Source: an uncultured Coriobacteriales bacterium (GTDB taxonomy: Bacteria > Actinomycetota > Coriobacteriia > Coriobacteriales > UMGS124). Taken from it: DNA of 7,687 nt. The stretch is from NCBI GenBank assembly GCA_903789505.1, contig CAIFEU010000125.1, forward strand, positions 1 through 7,687, written 5' to 3'. Both the position numbers and the translations under genes were made by a program. Positions 1-6,069 of this stretch are shown here, piece after piece. Within the stretch, counting starts at the first letter, position 1. Every line of letters starts with the position of its first letter. The notes under the pieces were generated by a model. The model made no database searches. It worked only from the letters and a program-made list of their open reading frames with translations, and was not told the origin of the DNA.

Positions 1-735
1 CCCCTCGCCATGGGCCGCACCGCCGAGTCGGGCGGCGTCGTGGTCGGGCTGGGGCTTCACCCCTGGCAGGTCGAGTCGCACACGCTCGACGACCGGCTCG
101 CTCGGTTCGACGAGCTTGCCGCCGGCACCGCCGTGCGGCTGTTCGGGGAGGTGGGCCTGGACTTCGGGACGCGCCACGAGCGGGAGCGCGAGGCCCAGCT
201 CGCGGCGTTCGAGCACGTCTGCCGCGTCGCCTCGGCTTCCGCGCCGCCGGGCACGGACGACGGCGAGGATGGGGCGGCGGCGCCCAACGCCCCGCGGCGG
301 CCGGTCCTGTCCGTCCATGCGGTGCGCGCCGCGGGCGCCGCGCTCGACGTCCTGCGGAGCACGGGCTGCCTCCGGCGCTGCACCTGCGTGTTCCATCGCT
401 TCTCAGGCACGAGTGACGAGCTGCGCCGCGCCATCCGGGCGGGATGCTGGTTCTCGGTGGGCAGCTCGATGGCGCGGACCCGCAGGGGGCTCGCCTACGC
501 CCGCCAGATTCCCGTCGAGCGCCTGCTGCTCGAGACCGACCTGCCGAGCGCACCCGGGCAGCGCTGCGACCTCGCGACCCTTGAGGCCGACCTCGCGCTG
601 ACGCTCTCGGCCCTCGCGTCGGCGCGCGGCGTCGAGGATGCGGCGCTCTCCGCGACCGTCGAAGCCAACGCGCGCGAGGCGCTCGGGCTCAGCGGCGCCG
701 TCCCGAACGACCCCCGGCGCCCCTTCCCCTCCTGA
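1..735 (+). CDS. TatD-family metal-dependent hydrolase (5' end outside window)
   Basis: TatD-family enzymes are TIM-barrel, divalent-metal nucleases (3'-5' exonuclease or DNase activity) of the cytoplasm. The frame is open to base 1, and the N-terminal HxH metal motif that normally lies some 45-60 residues before the GLHPW segment is absent. I therefore read the gene as cut by the window edge rather than starting at the ATG at 10. Counting from that ATG, family landmarks are GLHPW (14-18), GEVGLD (46-51, metal-ligand Glu), SVHAVR (His 103), FHRFSG (128-133, His 129) and LLETDLP (173-179, catalytic Asp 177). One oddity is an Ala/Pro/acidic stretch at about 76-97, between the helix after GEVGLD and the strand carrying His 103, which is normally a short turn. 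The stop at 733-735 lies inside the 3' end of the convergent membrane-protein gene. Assignment to the family is firm; the specific paralogue and its DNA or RNA substrate are not. Confidence 0.88.
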   Translation, partial: PLAMGRTAESGGVVVGLGLHPWQVESHTLDDRLARFDELAAGTAVRLFGEVGLDFGTRHEREREAQLAAFEHVCRVASASAPPGTDDGEDGAAAPNAPRRPVLSVHAVRAAGAALDVLRSTGCLRRCTCVFHRFSGTSDELRRAIRAGCWFSVGSSMARTRRGLAYARQIPVERLLLETDLPSAPGQRCDLATLEADLALTLSALASARGVEDAALSATVEANAREALGLSGAVPNDPRRPFPS

Positions 736-2017
736 TCGAGCGCCGCGGGCGCCGCGCGGGCTGCCGGGTGCCGTCCGCGCCACGCCGCGTCCCGTGGCGG
801 ACGACGCTTCGCCCGTGTCGCCGCAGGCCGTGACGGCGGCTCCGATACGACTCGCCCGCGCTCGTCCCGGCACGCTCGCTGCGCCGGGCGCTGACATGCT
901 CGCGAGCGACGCTCACCTGCTCGCGCGCCGTGTGCACGTCGTCTGCGATCGCCGCCCTGCCCACCTTCGCCTCGCCGTAGCGCCGCAGGCGCTCCTCCGG
1001 GGACACGCTCGACTTCAGCGCGAGCAGCGGGAACGACACCAGCACCGGCAGGTAGAACGAGATGAGCCGCCACAGGATGACGCCCGTTGCCGTGAGGTCG
1101 CCCAACGACGGGCCGAAGAACAGCGCGAATCCGCCCTCGGCGCCCCCCGTCCCGCCGGGCAGCGGCACCGCGGTCAGGATGAGCTGCACGAACGCCGCGG
1201 CGGCGACGTCGGTGAACGCGTCGGTCTCGACGACGCCGAGCGCGCGCAGGACGCAGTGCGGAATCGAGTAGATGGCGATGAGCTGCAGCGTCGTGATCAC
1301 GATGGCACTGGTCATGACGCCCACGTGTCGGACGGCGGCGTGGACTGAGGCATCGTACTGGTCTATCTGCCCCTCGACCGAGTCCAGGATCGCCTGCGGG
1401 TCCTTGATCACGCGCAGGCGCTCCGAGAGCAGCCGCACCCCGAAGCGCGCGATGCGACGGATCAGGTTGGGGAAGAAGATCAGCCCCACGAGCATGAGCA
1501 TGATGCCCAGGTGCACGCAGAACGCGAGTGCGGCAATCAGCGTCACGTTGCCGAACATGCCCTTGAAGTAGCGAAACTTCACGAGCAGCATCGTCGCGCC
1601 GAAAATCGTGACCGCGGACTGGTAGACGAAGAACCTCGTGAGCTGGATTGCGGAGGCGTCCCCCACCGTGAGCCCCGCCTTCGAGAGCCGCACGATCTGG
1701 GCGGGGGCGGCGCCCATCTGCCCGGGGGTCAGATACCCGAACACGATGCCCGACGCCGCCGTGCTGATCAGGTCGAGGAAGCCCATGCGCACGCCGGTCA
1801 GCGTCCCCGCGATCCTGAAGCACAGGGCGTCGAGCAGGAAGTACGCCGCGAAGCACAGCATCCCCGCGATGACCCAGGGCACGTCGGCGCCGGTCAGCGC
1901 CCCCCAGAATTCGACCGCCTTACCGGAGGCGACGAGCCAGCCCACCCACCCCAAGGCGATGACGGCCATGAAGACGGCGCCCCATCGCGCGAGCGTCTTG
2001 CTGTCTGGCTTGTTCAT
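689..2017 (-). CDS. Flippase-like integral membrane protein (LPG synthase TM-domain / UPF0104 family)
   Basis: 442 aa. It belongs to the polytopic membrane family that includes the N-terminal half of lysylphosphatidylglycerol synthase (MprF) and YbhN-like proteins, which are thought to flip or bind lipids. No aminoacyl-transferase domain is attached. Hydrophobic segments lie at roughly 12-31, 46-67, 82-97, 130-146, 157-182, 230-252, 268-287 and 311-334. Family-type motifs are TPGQMGAAPAQIVRL (97-111) and PLPGGTGGAEGGF (285-297). The start at 2017 is chosen because GGGGAG lies 4 nt upstream and hydrophobicity begins soon after; an in-frame ATG at 2068 has no such support. The C-terminus is odd: residues 365-442 hold 26 Arg and no Lys, cross a DNA stem-loop and overlap tatD by 47 bp. 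The membrane core is secure. The tail may be a real basic cytoplasmic extension or read-through after loss of an earlier stop. The physiological substrate is unknown. Confidence 0.85.
   Translation of the reverse strand: MNKPDSKTLARWGAVFMAVIALGWVGWLVASGKAVEFWGALTGADVPWVIAGMLCFAAYFLLDALCFRIAGTLTGVRMGFLDLISTAASGIVFGYLTPGQMGAAPAQIVRLSKAGLTVGDASAIQLTRFFVYQSAVTIFGATMLLVKFRYFKGMFGNVTLIAALAFCVHLGIMLMLVGLIFFPNLIRRIARFGVRLLSERLRVIKDPQAILDSVEGQIDQYDASVHAAVRHVGVMTSAIVITTLQLIAIYSIPHCVLRALGVVETDAFTDVAAAAFVQLILTAVPLPGGTGGAEGGFALFFGPSLGDLTATGVILWRLISFYLPVLVSFPLLALKSSVSPEERLRRYGEAKVGRAAIADDVHTAREQVSVAREHVSARRSERAGTSAGESYRSRRHGLRRHGRSVVRHGTRRGADGTRQPARRPRRSIRRGRGAGGRSGRRR
772..803. repeat. Stem-loop near the tatD / flippase convergence
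   Basis: CGTCC (772-776) and GCCACG (779-784) pair with CGTGGC (793-798) and GGACG (799-803) around an 8-nt loop, with a 2-nt bulge at 777-778. It begins 37 nt after the tatD stop. No T-run follows on either strand, so it is not a canonical intrinsic terminator, but its place just past tatD fits a 3'-end structure. It also lies inside the reading frame of the flippase tail, which is why that tail is questionable. Confidence 0.4.
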
Positions 2018-2293
2018 GGGTCTCCCCTCGAGGCGAACGGACGGCGCGCCGCGCGCCGCGTCTCGCACGCCCGAGCGGGGTGGTCCGGCCGAGCGCGCGA
2101 CTCAGCCATCGTAGCGCAACGTGCGCTCCGCATGCCCCCGGCCGCCCCGGCAGCGCGCGTTGCCCATCGAGCGCGTCGAGCGCGGGCTGACCCCTTCCGG
2201 GCCGCGCCTCGCGTCGTAGCGGCCCGGGTCCCGCCGCCTCCCCCTCCCCGTCGCGGCGGCGTCCCACATGCCCGCTACCGGCGCGCCCGAGCG
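2018..2293 (-). other. nfo-to-flippase intergenic region with hairpins and a weak promoter candidate
   Basis: 276 bp with no credible gene. In - strand order, CCGCCGC pairs with GCGGCGG (2259-2253 with 2237-2231) around a G-rich 15-nt loop, about 35 nt after the nfo stop. It has no U-tract. A -10-like TACGAT sits at 2113-2108, with no convincing -35 box. A perfect 8-bp inverted repeat with a single central base (2042-2049 / 2051-2058) lies 25 nt before the flippase ATG. The flippase probably has its own promoter here, but the sequence signal is weak. Confidence 0.3.
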
Positions 2294-3193
2294 CTATGCC
2301 GACGTAATCCCCTCCGCCACGCTTCCGGAGAGTGGGCTCGCACCGCCCGGGTCCGCGCCGTCGGCAAGCCCGCGCAGCAGCGCGATCTCCGCCGCGTACC
2401 CGTCGAGGTCGTTGGGCGTCTCGAGGATGAACGGCATGCCGCGCAGCGCGGGATGGCGCACGATCCTGCCGAACGCCTCGACCCCGATGGTTCCCCGCTC
2501 GATTCGCTCGTGCCGGTCCTTGTGACTGCCGAGCGGGTTCTTGCTGTCGTTGACGTGCACCGCGCGCAGACGCTCCAGGCCAATCACGCGGTCGAACTCC
2601 TCGAGGACGCCGTCCAGGTCGGACACGACGTCGTAGCCCGCGTCGTGGACGTGGCACGTGTCCAGGCACACCCCCAGCACGTCGGGACCCGCCCCGCCCG
2701 CCTCGTCGATGATCGCGCGGAGCTCCTCGAAGCGTCCGCCGACCTCGCTGCCCTTGCCCGCCATCGTCTCGAGCAGCACCGTGGTAGGGCCCGCCTGCGG
2801 AAGCAGCTCCCGCAGCGCGGAGCCGATCATCTCGACCCCGACGTCGACGCCCTGCCCCACGTGACTGCCGGGATGGAAGTTATAGAAGTTGCCCGGCACG
2901 CTGCGCATGCGGCTCAGGTCGTCAGCCATCGTCCTCAGCGCGAACTCGCGCGCCTCCGGGCGGTTCGAGCACAGGTTGAGCGTGTATGGGGCATGGGCAA
3001 CCAGGGGAGCGAAACCGTGCTCACGGGTCAGCTCGACCAGCGCCGCGGCGTCCTCGCGGTCGATTCTCTTGGCGTTGCCCCCGCGCGGGTTGCGCGTGAA
3101 GAACGCGAACGTGTCCGCACCGATGGACAGCGCCTCGCGGCCCATGCTGAGGAACCCCTTGGCGCACGAGAGATGGCAGCCGATGTGCAGCAT
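2294..3193 (-). CDS. nfo: Endonuclease IV (apurinic/apyrimidinic endonuclease)
   Basis: 299 aa, close to the usual 280-300. It cleaves 5' of abasic sites and trims oxidatively damaged 3' ends in base-excision repair, using a trinuclear zinc centre in a TIM barrel. All nine expected metal ligands are visible: His 67 (VAHAPY), His 107 (NFHPGSH), Glu 142 (LLETMAGKG), Asp 178 and His 181 (LDTCHVHDAGYD), His 213 (VHVNDSK), Asp 226 and His 228 (SHKDRHER), and Glu 258 (ILETP). The start at 3193 gives the family N-terminus MLHIGCHLS; an in-frame ATG at 3268 would add 25 Arg/Gly-rich residues and is rejected. GGGAAGGG lies about 11 nt upstream, slightly far for a Shine-Dalgarno. It is 81 bp downstream of gpx on the same strand with no clear terminator between, so co-transcription with gpx is plausible and would couple peroxide removal to repair of oxidative DNA damage. 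The last 20 residues, rich in Gly, Ser and Ala, exceed the core fold. Confidence 0.96.
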   Translation of the reverse strand: MLHIGCHLSCAKGFLSMGREALSIGADTFAFFTRNPRGGNAKRIDREDAAALVELTREHGFAPLVAHAPYTLNLCSNRPEAREFALRTMADDLSRMRSVPGNFYNFHPGSHVGQGVDVGVEMIGSALRELLPQAGPTTVLLETMAGKGSEVGGRFEELRAIIDEAGGAGPDVLGVCLDTCHVHDAGYDVVSDLDGVLEEFDRVIGLERLRAVHVNDSKNPLGSHKDRHERIERGTIGVEAFGRIVRHPALRGMPFILETPNDLDGYAAEIALLRGLADGADPGGASPLSGSVAEGITSA

Positions 3194-3274
3194 GAGCGCG
3201 CGCGCCCTTCCCGGTCGTCCCGACAGGGCGAGGCCCGACGTGGCGCGCGGGCCCCGCCCCTCCCCCACAGAAGC

Positions 3275-3817
3275 CTACAGAAGCGACTTCACGCACTCCT
3301 CGACGTCCGCCATGTCGGCGGTGGGCTCGAAGCGCGCCACGACGTTGCCCTGGCGGTCGATCACGAACTTCGTGAAGTTCCACTTGATCTCGGGGTTGTC
3401 CTTGTAGTCGGGGTCGATGCCCGAGAGCAGCTCGTCCATCTTGCCCGCCAGCTCCCCGGTCCCAAAGCCCTCGAACCCCTTTTGCGCCTTGAGCCACTTG
3501 TACAGGTCGAGCGCGCCGTCACCGTTCACCTCGGACTTCCTCATCTGCGGAAACGTCGTCCCGTAGTTGAGGGTGCAGAACTGGTGAATCTCCTCGTCGG
3601 TGCCAGGCGCCTGGCCCATGAACTGGTTGCAGGGGATGTCGACGATCTCGAGGCCGCGGTCGTGATAGGTCTCGTACATCTTCTCCAGCGGGGCATAGTG
3701 CGGGGTGAAGCCGCAGCCCGTCGCGGTGTTCACGACGATCACGACCTTGCCGGCGTAATCGCTCATCCTGACCTCGTTGCCCTGCGGGTCACTGACGCTG
3801 TAGTCGTAGAAGCCCAT
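3275..3817 (-). CDS. gpx: Cysteine-type glutathione peroxidase family protein (probable thioredoxin-dependent peroxidase)
   Basis: 180 aa, normal for bacterial GPx. It reduces hydrogen and organic peroxides in the cytoplasm. Peroxidatic Cys 35 is in ATGCGFTPHY and is encoded TGC, so this is not a selenoprotein. The rest of the catalytic tetrad is Gln 65 (PCNQF) and Trp 146-Asn 147 (KWNFTKF). Cys 81 (HQFCTLNYG) is at the place of the resolving Cys of thioredoxin-using GPx enzymes. The start at 3817 has a purine-rich Shine-Dalgarno (GGAAGGGAAGG) ending 4 nt upstream. The longer frame to 3901 runs into the trxB stop region and is rejected. The gene follows trxB by 83 bp on the same strand, which fits thioredoxin rather than glutathione as reductant; that link is inferred. 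At the stop codon a 10-bp unit (GCTTCTGTAG / GCTTCTGTGG on the coding strand) is tandemly repeated, a small local duplication. Confidence 0.95.
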   Translation of the reverse strand: MGFYDYSVSDPQGNEVRMSDYAGKVVIVVNTATGCGFTPHYAPLEKMYETYHDRGLEIVDIPCNQFMGQAPGTDEEIHQFCTLNYGTTFPQMRKSEVNGDGALDLYKWLKAQKGFEGFGTGELAGKMDELLSGIDPDYKDNPEIKWNFTKFVIDRQGNVVARFEPTADMADVEECVKSLL

Positions 3818-3855
3818 GACGCCTTCCCTTCCTCGTCTCCCGTTCCGCCCCGCGT

Positions 3856-3890
3856 CCCCGGCCGAACGCCTCGCGAGGCGTGGACCGGGG
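3856..3890 (-). repeat. Intercistronic stem-loop between trxB and gpx
   Basis: A perfect 16-bp palindrome, ACGCCTCGCGAGGCGT (3866-3881), is flanked by a second pair of arms, CCCCGG (3856-3861) and CCGGGG (3885-3890), giving a two-tier hairpin with a small internal loop. It starts 11 nt after the trxB stop. No U-tract follows on the - strand, so termination is not evident. It could instead affect mRNA decay or partial termination and so set the trxB:gpx ratio, or it could be a protein-binding palindrome in DNA. Confidence 0.5.
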
Positions 3891-3900
3891 CGCCCGATCA

Positions 3901-4803
3901 TCAGCCTATGTACGCGCTCGCCGCGGTCGCCGCGACGGCTCCGTCACCCGCCGCCGTCACGAGCTGGCGGACCTGCTTGGTGCGGCAGTCGCCCGCGACG
4001 AAGACGCCCGGCGTGCGCGTGACGCAGTCCTCCCCCGCGACGACGTACCCGCGTTCGTCGATGTCCACGACGCCGGCGAACGCCGCGTTGTCGGGAATCT
4101 GCCCGACGGCGACGAACACGCCCGCCACGTCGATGCGCCTGGACGTGCCGCTCGCGGGGTCGCTCACGCGAATCGCCTCGAGCGCCTGGTCTCCTATGAG
4201 CTCGTCGACGACCGCCGGGACGACGAACTCCACGTTGTCCGCCTCGCGCAGGCGAGCCACGTCGGCGGGAGACCCGCGGAAGTAGTCCCGACGGTGGACG
4301 AGGTACACCTTGCGGGCGATGTTGGCCAGGAACAGCGCGTCGCCCACGGCCGTGTTTCCGCCCCCCACCACCGCGACGTCCTTGCCCCGAAAGAACATCC
4401 CGTCGCAGGTGGCGCAGTACGAGACACCTCTGCCGACCAGCTCCTGCTCGCGGGCGACGCCCAGCGGGCGGTTCTTTGCCCCGGTGGCCACGATGACCGC
4501 GCGGGCCTCGTATGCCCCCTGCGTCGTGGTGACCACCTTCACGTCACCGCGGTCCTCCACGCCGGCGACCTTCTCATAGCGCACCTCGGCGCCTAGGCCC
4601 GTAGCCTGCTCATACAGGCCCGTGGCGAAGTCGTAGCCCGACACGCTCCGTATTCCCGGATAGTTCTCGATGTCGGGCGTGTTGATGATCTGACCCCCAT
4701 AGGACGATGCCTCGAGCACCAGCACGTCTCGCCCCGCCCGGCACGCGTAGATCGCGGCAGTCAGACCCGCGGTCCCAGCCCCGATGATGACGATGTCCCT
4801 CAT
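3901..4803 (-). CDS. trxB: Thioredoxin reductase (low-molecular-weight bacterial type)
   Basis: 300 aa, typical of the bacterial enzyme that moves electrons from NADPH through FAD and a redox disulfide to thioredoxin. FAD-binding GAGTAGLTAA is at residues 8-17, and GGQI...IENYPG at 36-50. The redox-active CATC is at 130-133 within SYCATCDG. The NADPH-binding GGGNTAVGDA is at 147-156, and HRRDYFR, which contacts the 2'-phosphate, is at 170-176. The C-terminal FAD motif GVFVAGDCR is at 266-274. The E. coli-type motif has Glu where this protein has Gly 154, a minor difference. The start at 4803 puts the FAD motif at the N-terminus and has AGGAG 8 nt upstream. The frame stays open to 5058, but that extension is translated leader and contains the likely promoter. 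Its probable partner is the GPx encoded 83 bp downstream, through a thioredoxin encoded elsewhere. Confidence 0.97.
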   Translation of the reverse strand: MRDIVIIGAGTAGLTAAIYACRAGRDVLVLEASSYGGQIINTPDIENYPGIRSVSGYDFATGLYEQATGLGAEVRYEKVAGVEDRGDVKVVTTTQGAYEARAVIVATGAKNRPLGVAREQELVGRGVSYCATCDGMFFRGKDVAVVGGGNTAVGDALFLANIARKVYLVHRRDYFRGSPADVARLREADNVEFVVPAVVDELIGDQALEAIRVSDPASGTSRRIDVAGVFVAVGQIPDNAAFAGVVDIDERGYVVAGEDCVTRTPGVFVAGDCRTKQVRQLVTAAGDGAVAATAASAYIG

Positions 4804-4977
4804 TGACGCATCTCCTCCCCCGGTCGCAACCTGCCCGCGCGTCGCCGCGACGAAACTGCGTGCGTTCGTGCGTGTCCCGACGCCGCAGGCGCTTCGCCTC
4901 GTTCCGTCCCCTTCGGGGACGCTGCTAGGGACAGCTTTCCCGAAAGAAGCCGACGCGAGCCATGCCCGGGTCGGCTT
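4804..4977 (-). promoter_or_regulatory. Structured 5' leader of trxB
   Basis: The gap from the predicted transcription start to the trxB ATG is about 170 nt and holds three successive hairpins. The first has 9-bp arms at 4978-4970 and 4954-4946 with a 15-nt loop, and lies at the very 5' end of the predicted RNA. The second is GTCCCC-GAA-GGGGAC (4920-4906). The third is AGGCG-AAG-CGCCT (4899-4887). The first is followed by TTTC, so it could equally be a terminator for cysE transcription. No known riboswitch consensus was recognised. Confidence 0.4.
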
Positions 4978-4983
4978 CACGAA

Positions 4984-5012
4984 TTCATAGCATACAGGTG
5001 ATGATTTGCCGA
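4984..5012 (-). promoter_or_regulatory. Predicted sigma-70-type promoter for trxB
   Basis: On the - strand: -35 TCGGCA (5012-5007), a 17-bp spacer, then an extended -10, TGC-TATGAA (hexamer 4989-4984). Each hexamer matches 4 of 6 consensus bases. The site sits in a short AT-rich island within otherwise GC-rich DNA, about 85 bp past the cysE stop. The predicted start is near 4977. This argues that trxB is not simply read through from cysE. Confidence 0.45.
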
Positions 5013-5095
5013 AGGACGCCGCGCGATTCACCACGCTCGAGGGCGAGCGCCCCCCCAACCCGGCAGGTTCTCCCGAGACAAGGCGACGCTCGTCG

Positions 5096-5947
5096 TCAGG
5101 CGGTCATGCCGGAGCGGTCGGGCGCTCCGACTTCGACGTCGAAGGCGGCGTCCGCGCGCGCGTCGTCGCGCACGTCGAGCGTCGAAAGGAGCGTCCGGGA
5201 CTGCTTGCCTCCCAGCGCGTCACGCGTAGGCGCCGTTCCGTGAGGCGCGCACCCGTCCTGGTCCTGCCCGCAGGACGCCTGTGCCTGGGCGACGTCGCCA
5301 ATCTGGGAGGGTTCCCATTCCCCCGCCACGCAGCGCCTCTTCACGACGTGGCCCGCAGGCCCGACGACGGTCGAGTTGGCGGGCACGTCGTGCACGACCA
5401 CGGTACCTCCGCCAATCTTCGCGTTGTCACCGATCGTGATGTTCCCGAGCACCACTGCGTTGACGCCTACGAGGACGTTGTTCCCCAGCGTGGGATGACG
5501 CTTGCCCGTCTCCTTGCCCGTGCCTCCCAGCGTGACGCCCTGATAGAGCTGACAGTCATCGCCGATGATGGTCGTCTCCCCGATGACTATGCCCATGCCG
5601 TGGTCGATGATGAAGCGCCTGCCGATGGTAGCCCCGGGATGGATCTCGACGCCGAACTTGCGGCGACTGCGGGTGGCAAGCAGACGGGCGAGCGTCTTGT
5701 GCCCATGGGTCCACAGCCAGTGATGGCGGCGGTATGCCCAGACCGCATGCATGGCGGGCGAGTACAGCCAAACCGACATCGCGGACGTCGCCGCGGGATC
5801 GCGCTCGAGGGCGAGCTGGATGTCCTCTCGGATGCCAGCGAGCATCGTGTGCCTCTTGGTGCGCACGCGCCCCTTCGACATGTCACTCCCGTCTCCCCGC
5901 CCGGGCTCCGTCATACCGCTCGCAGATCCCGCCATCTCGCCTTCCAT
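5096..5947 (-). CDS. cysE: Serine O-acetyltransferase (short form, extended C-terminus)
   Basis: 283 aa. It acetylates serine with acetyl-CoA to give O-acetylserine, the first step of cysteine synthesis. The helical SAT N-terminal domain begins near MLAGIREDIQLALERDP (35-51). The left-handed beta-helix of hexapeptide repeats covers about 98-200. Catalytic-site motifs are EIHPGATIG (101-109), IDHGMGIVIGET (114-125, His 116), GGTGKETGKRHP (141-152, His 151) and the acetyl-CoA-side TVVVHDVPANSTVVG (182-196). The start at 5947 is favoured by GGGAGGAG 7 nt upstream; the alternative ATG at 5881 (GGGAG 4 nt upstream) would remove 22 low-complexity residues. About 80 residues follow the beta-helix and end in Met-Thr-Ala. 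The usual C-terminal Ile that docks in cysteine synthase is missing, and Cys 206, 226 and 233 are in the tail. It lies 122 bp downstream of cysK on the same strand. Confidence 0.95.
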   Translation of the reverse strand: MEGEMAGSASGMTEPGRGDGSDMSKGRVRTKRHTMLAGIREDIQLALERDPAATSAMSVWLYSPAMHAVWAYRRHHWLWTHGHKTLARLLATRSRRKFGVEIHPGATIGRRFIIDHGMGIVIGETTIIGDDCQLYQGVTLGGTGKETGKRHPTLGNNVLVGVNAVVLGNITIGDNAKIGGGTVVVHDVPANSTVVGPAGHVVKRRCVAGEWEPSQIGDVAQAQASCGQDQDGCAPHGTAPTRDALGGKQSRTLLSTLDVRDDARADAAFDVEVGAPDRSGMTA

Positions 5948-5962
5948 CTCCCGGCTCCTCCC
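5948..5962 (-). promoter_or_regulatory. Ribosome-binding site choosing the cysE start
   Basis: GGGAGGAG (5962-5955) with a 7-nt spacer precedes the ATG at 5947 and is the best Shine-Dalgarno in the region. A second, weaker pair is GGGAG 4 nt before the ATG at 5881. The first gives a 22-residue Gly/Ser/Met-rich lead before the conserved SAT N-terminus, so dual starts are possible. Confidence 0.6.
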
Positions 5963-5997
5963 TCGCTCCCCGTGCCTGCCACCGAACGCCTGAGAAC

Positions 5998-6056
5998 GGG
6001 GTCGACCGACCGCGGATGCGACCGGGTGGGCAGCCTCCCGAAAGTCGGCCGACCCC
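5998..6056 (-). repeat. Long intercistronic stem-loop between cysK and cysE
   Basis: GGGGTCGGCCGAC (6056-6044) pairs with GTCGGTCGACCCC (6010-5998): 13 bp with one G-U wobble on the - strand and a 33-nt loop. On the + strand the same position would be an A-C mismatch, so the fold suits the cysK-cysE transcript specifically. The 5' arm starts 13 nt after the cysK stop, and the 3' arm ends 50 nt before the cysE ATG. There is no U-tract, so it looks like an mRNA stability or processing element or a leaky terminator. Confidence 0.55.
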
Positions 6057-6069
6057 ATGCGTCAAAGCG

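Noticed and set aside
2223..2249. G-quadruplex-type pattern on the - strand between nfo and the flippase
   Set aside because: Four G-runs meet the simple pattern, but such runs are common by chance in DNA this GC-rich, and a competing hairpin uses the same bases.
3711..3717. Selenocysteine in GPx
   Set aside because: The active-site codon is TGC (Cys), not TGA, and no SECIS-like need arises.
1511..4285. A 924-codon open frame on the + strand
   Set aside because: It lies antisense to four clear genes (flippase, nfo, gpx, trxB), has no recognisable domain or ribosome-binding site, and its His/Arg/Ala-rich content is what the antisense of GC-rich genes produces.
4800..4811. Three-codon leader ORF (ATG CGT CAA TGA) overlapping the trxB start
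   Set aside because: Too short to judge. It shares the trxB Shine-Dalgarno but with no usable spacing, and is probably chance.
4804..5058. In-frame N-terminal extension of TrxB by 85 residues
   Set aside because: The FAD-binding motif belongs at the N-terminus, a good Shine-Dalgarno precedes the ATG at 4803, and the likely promoter and hairpin lie inside the extension.
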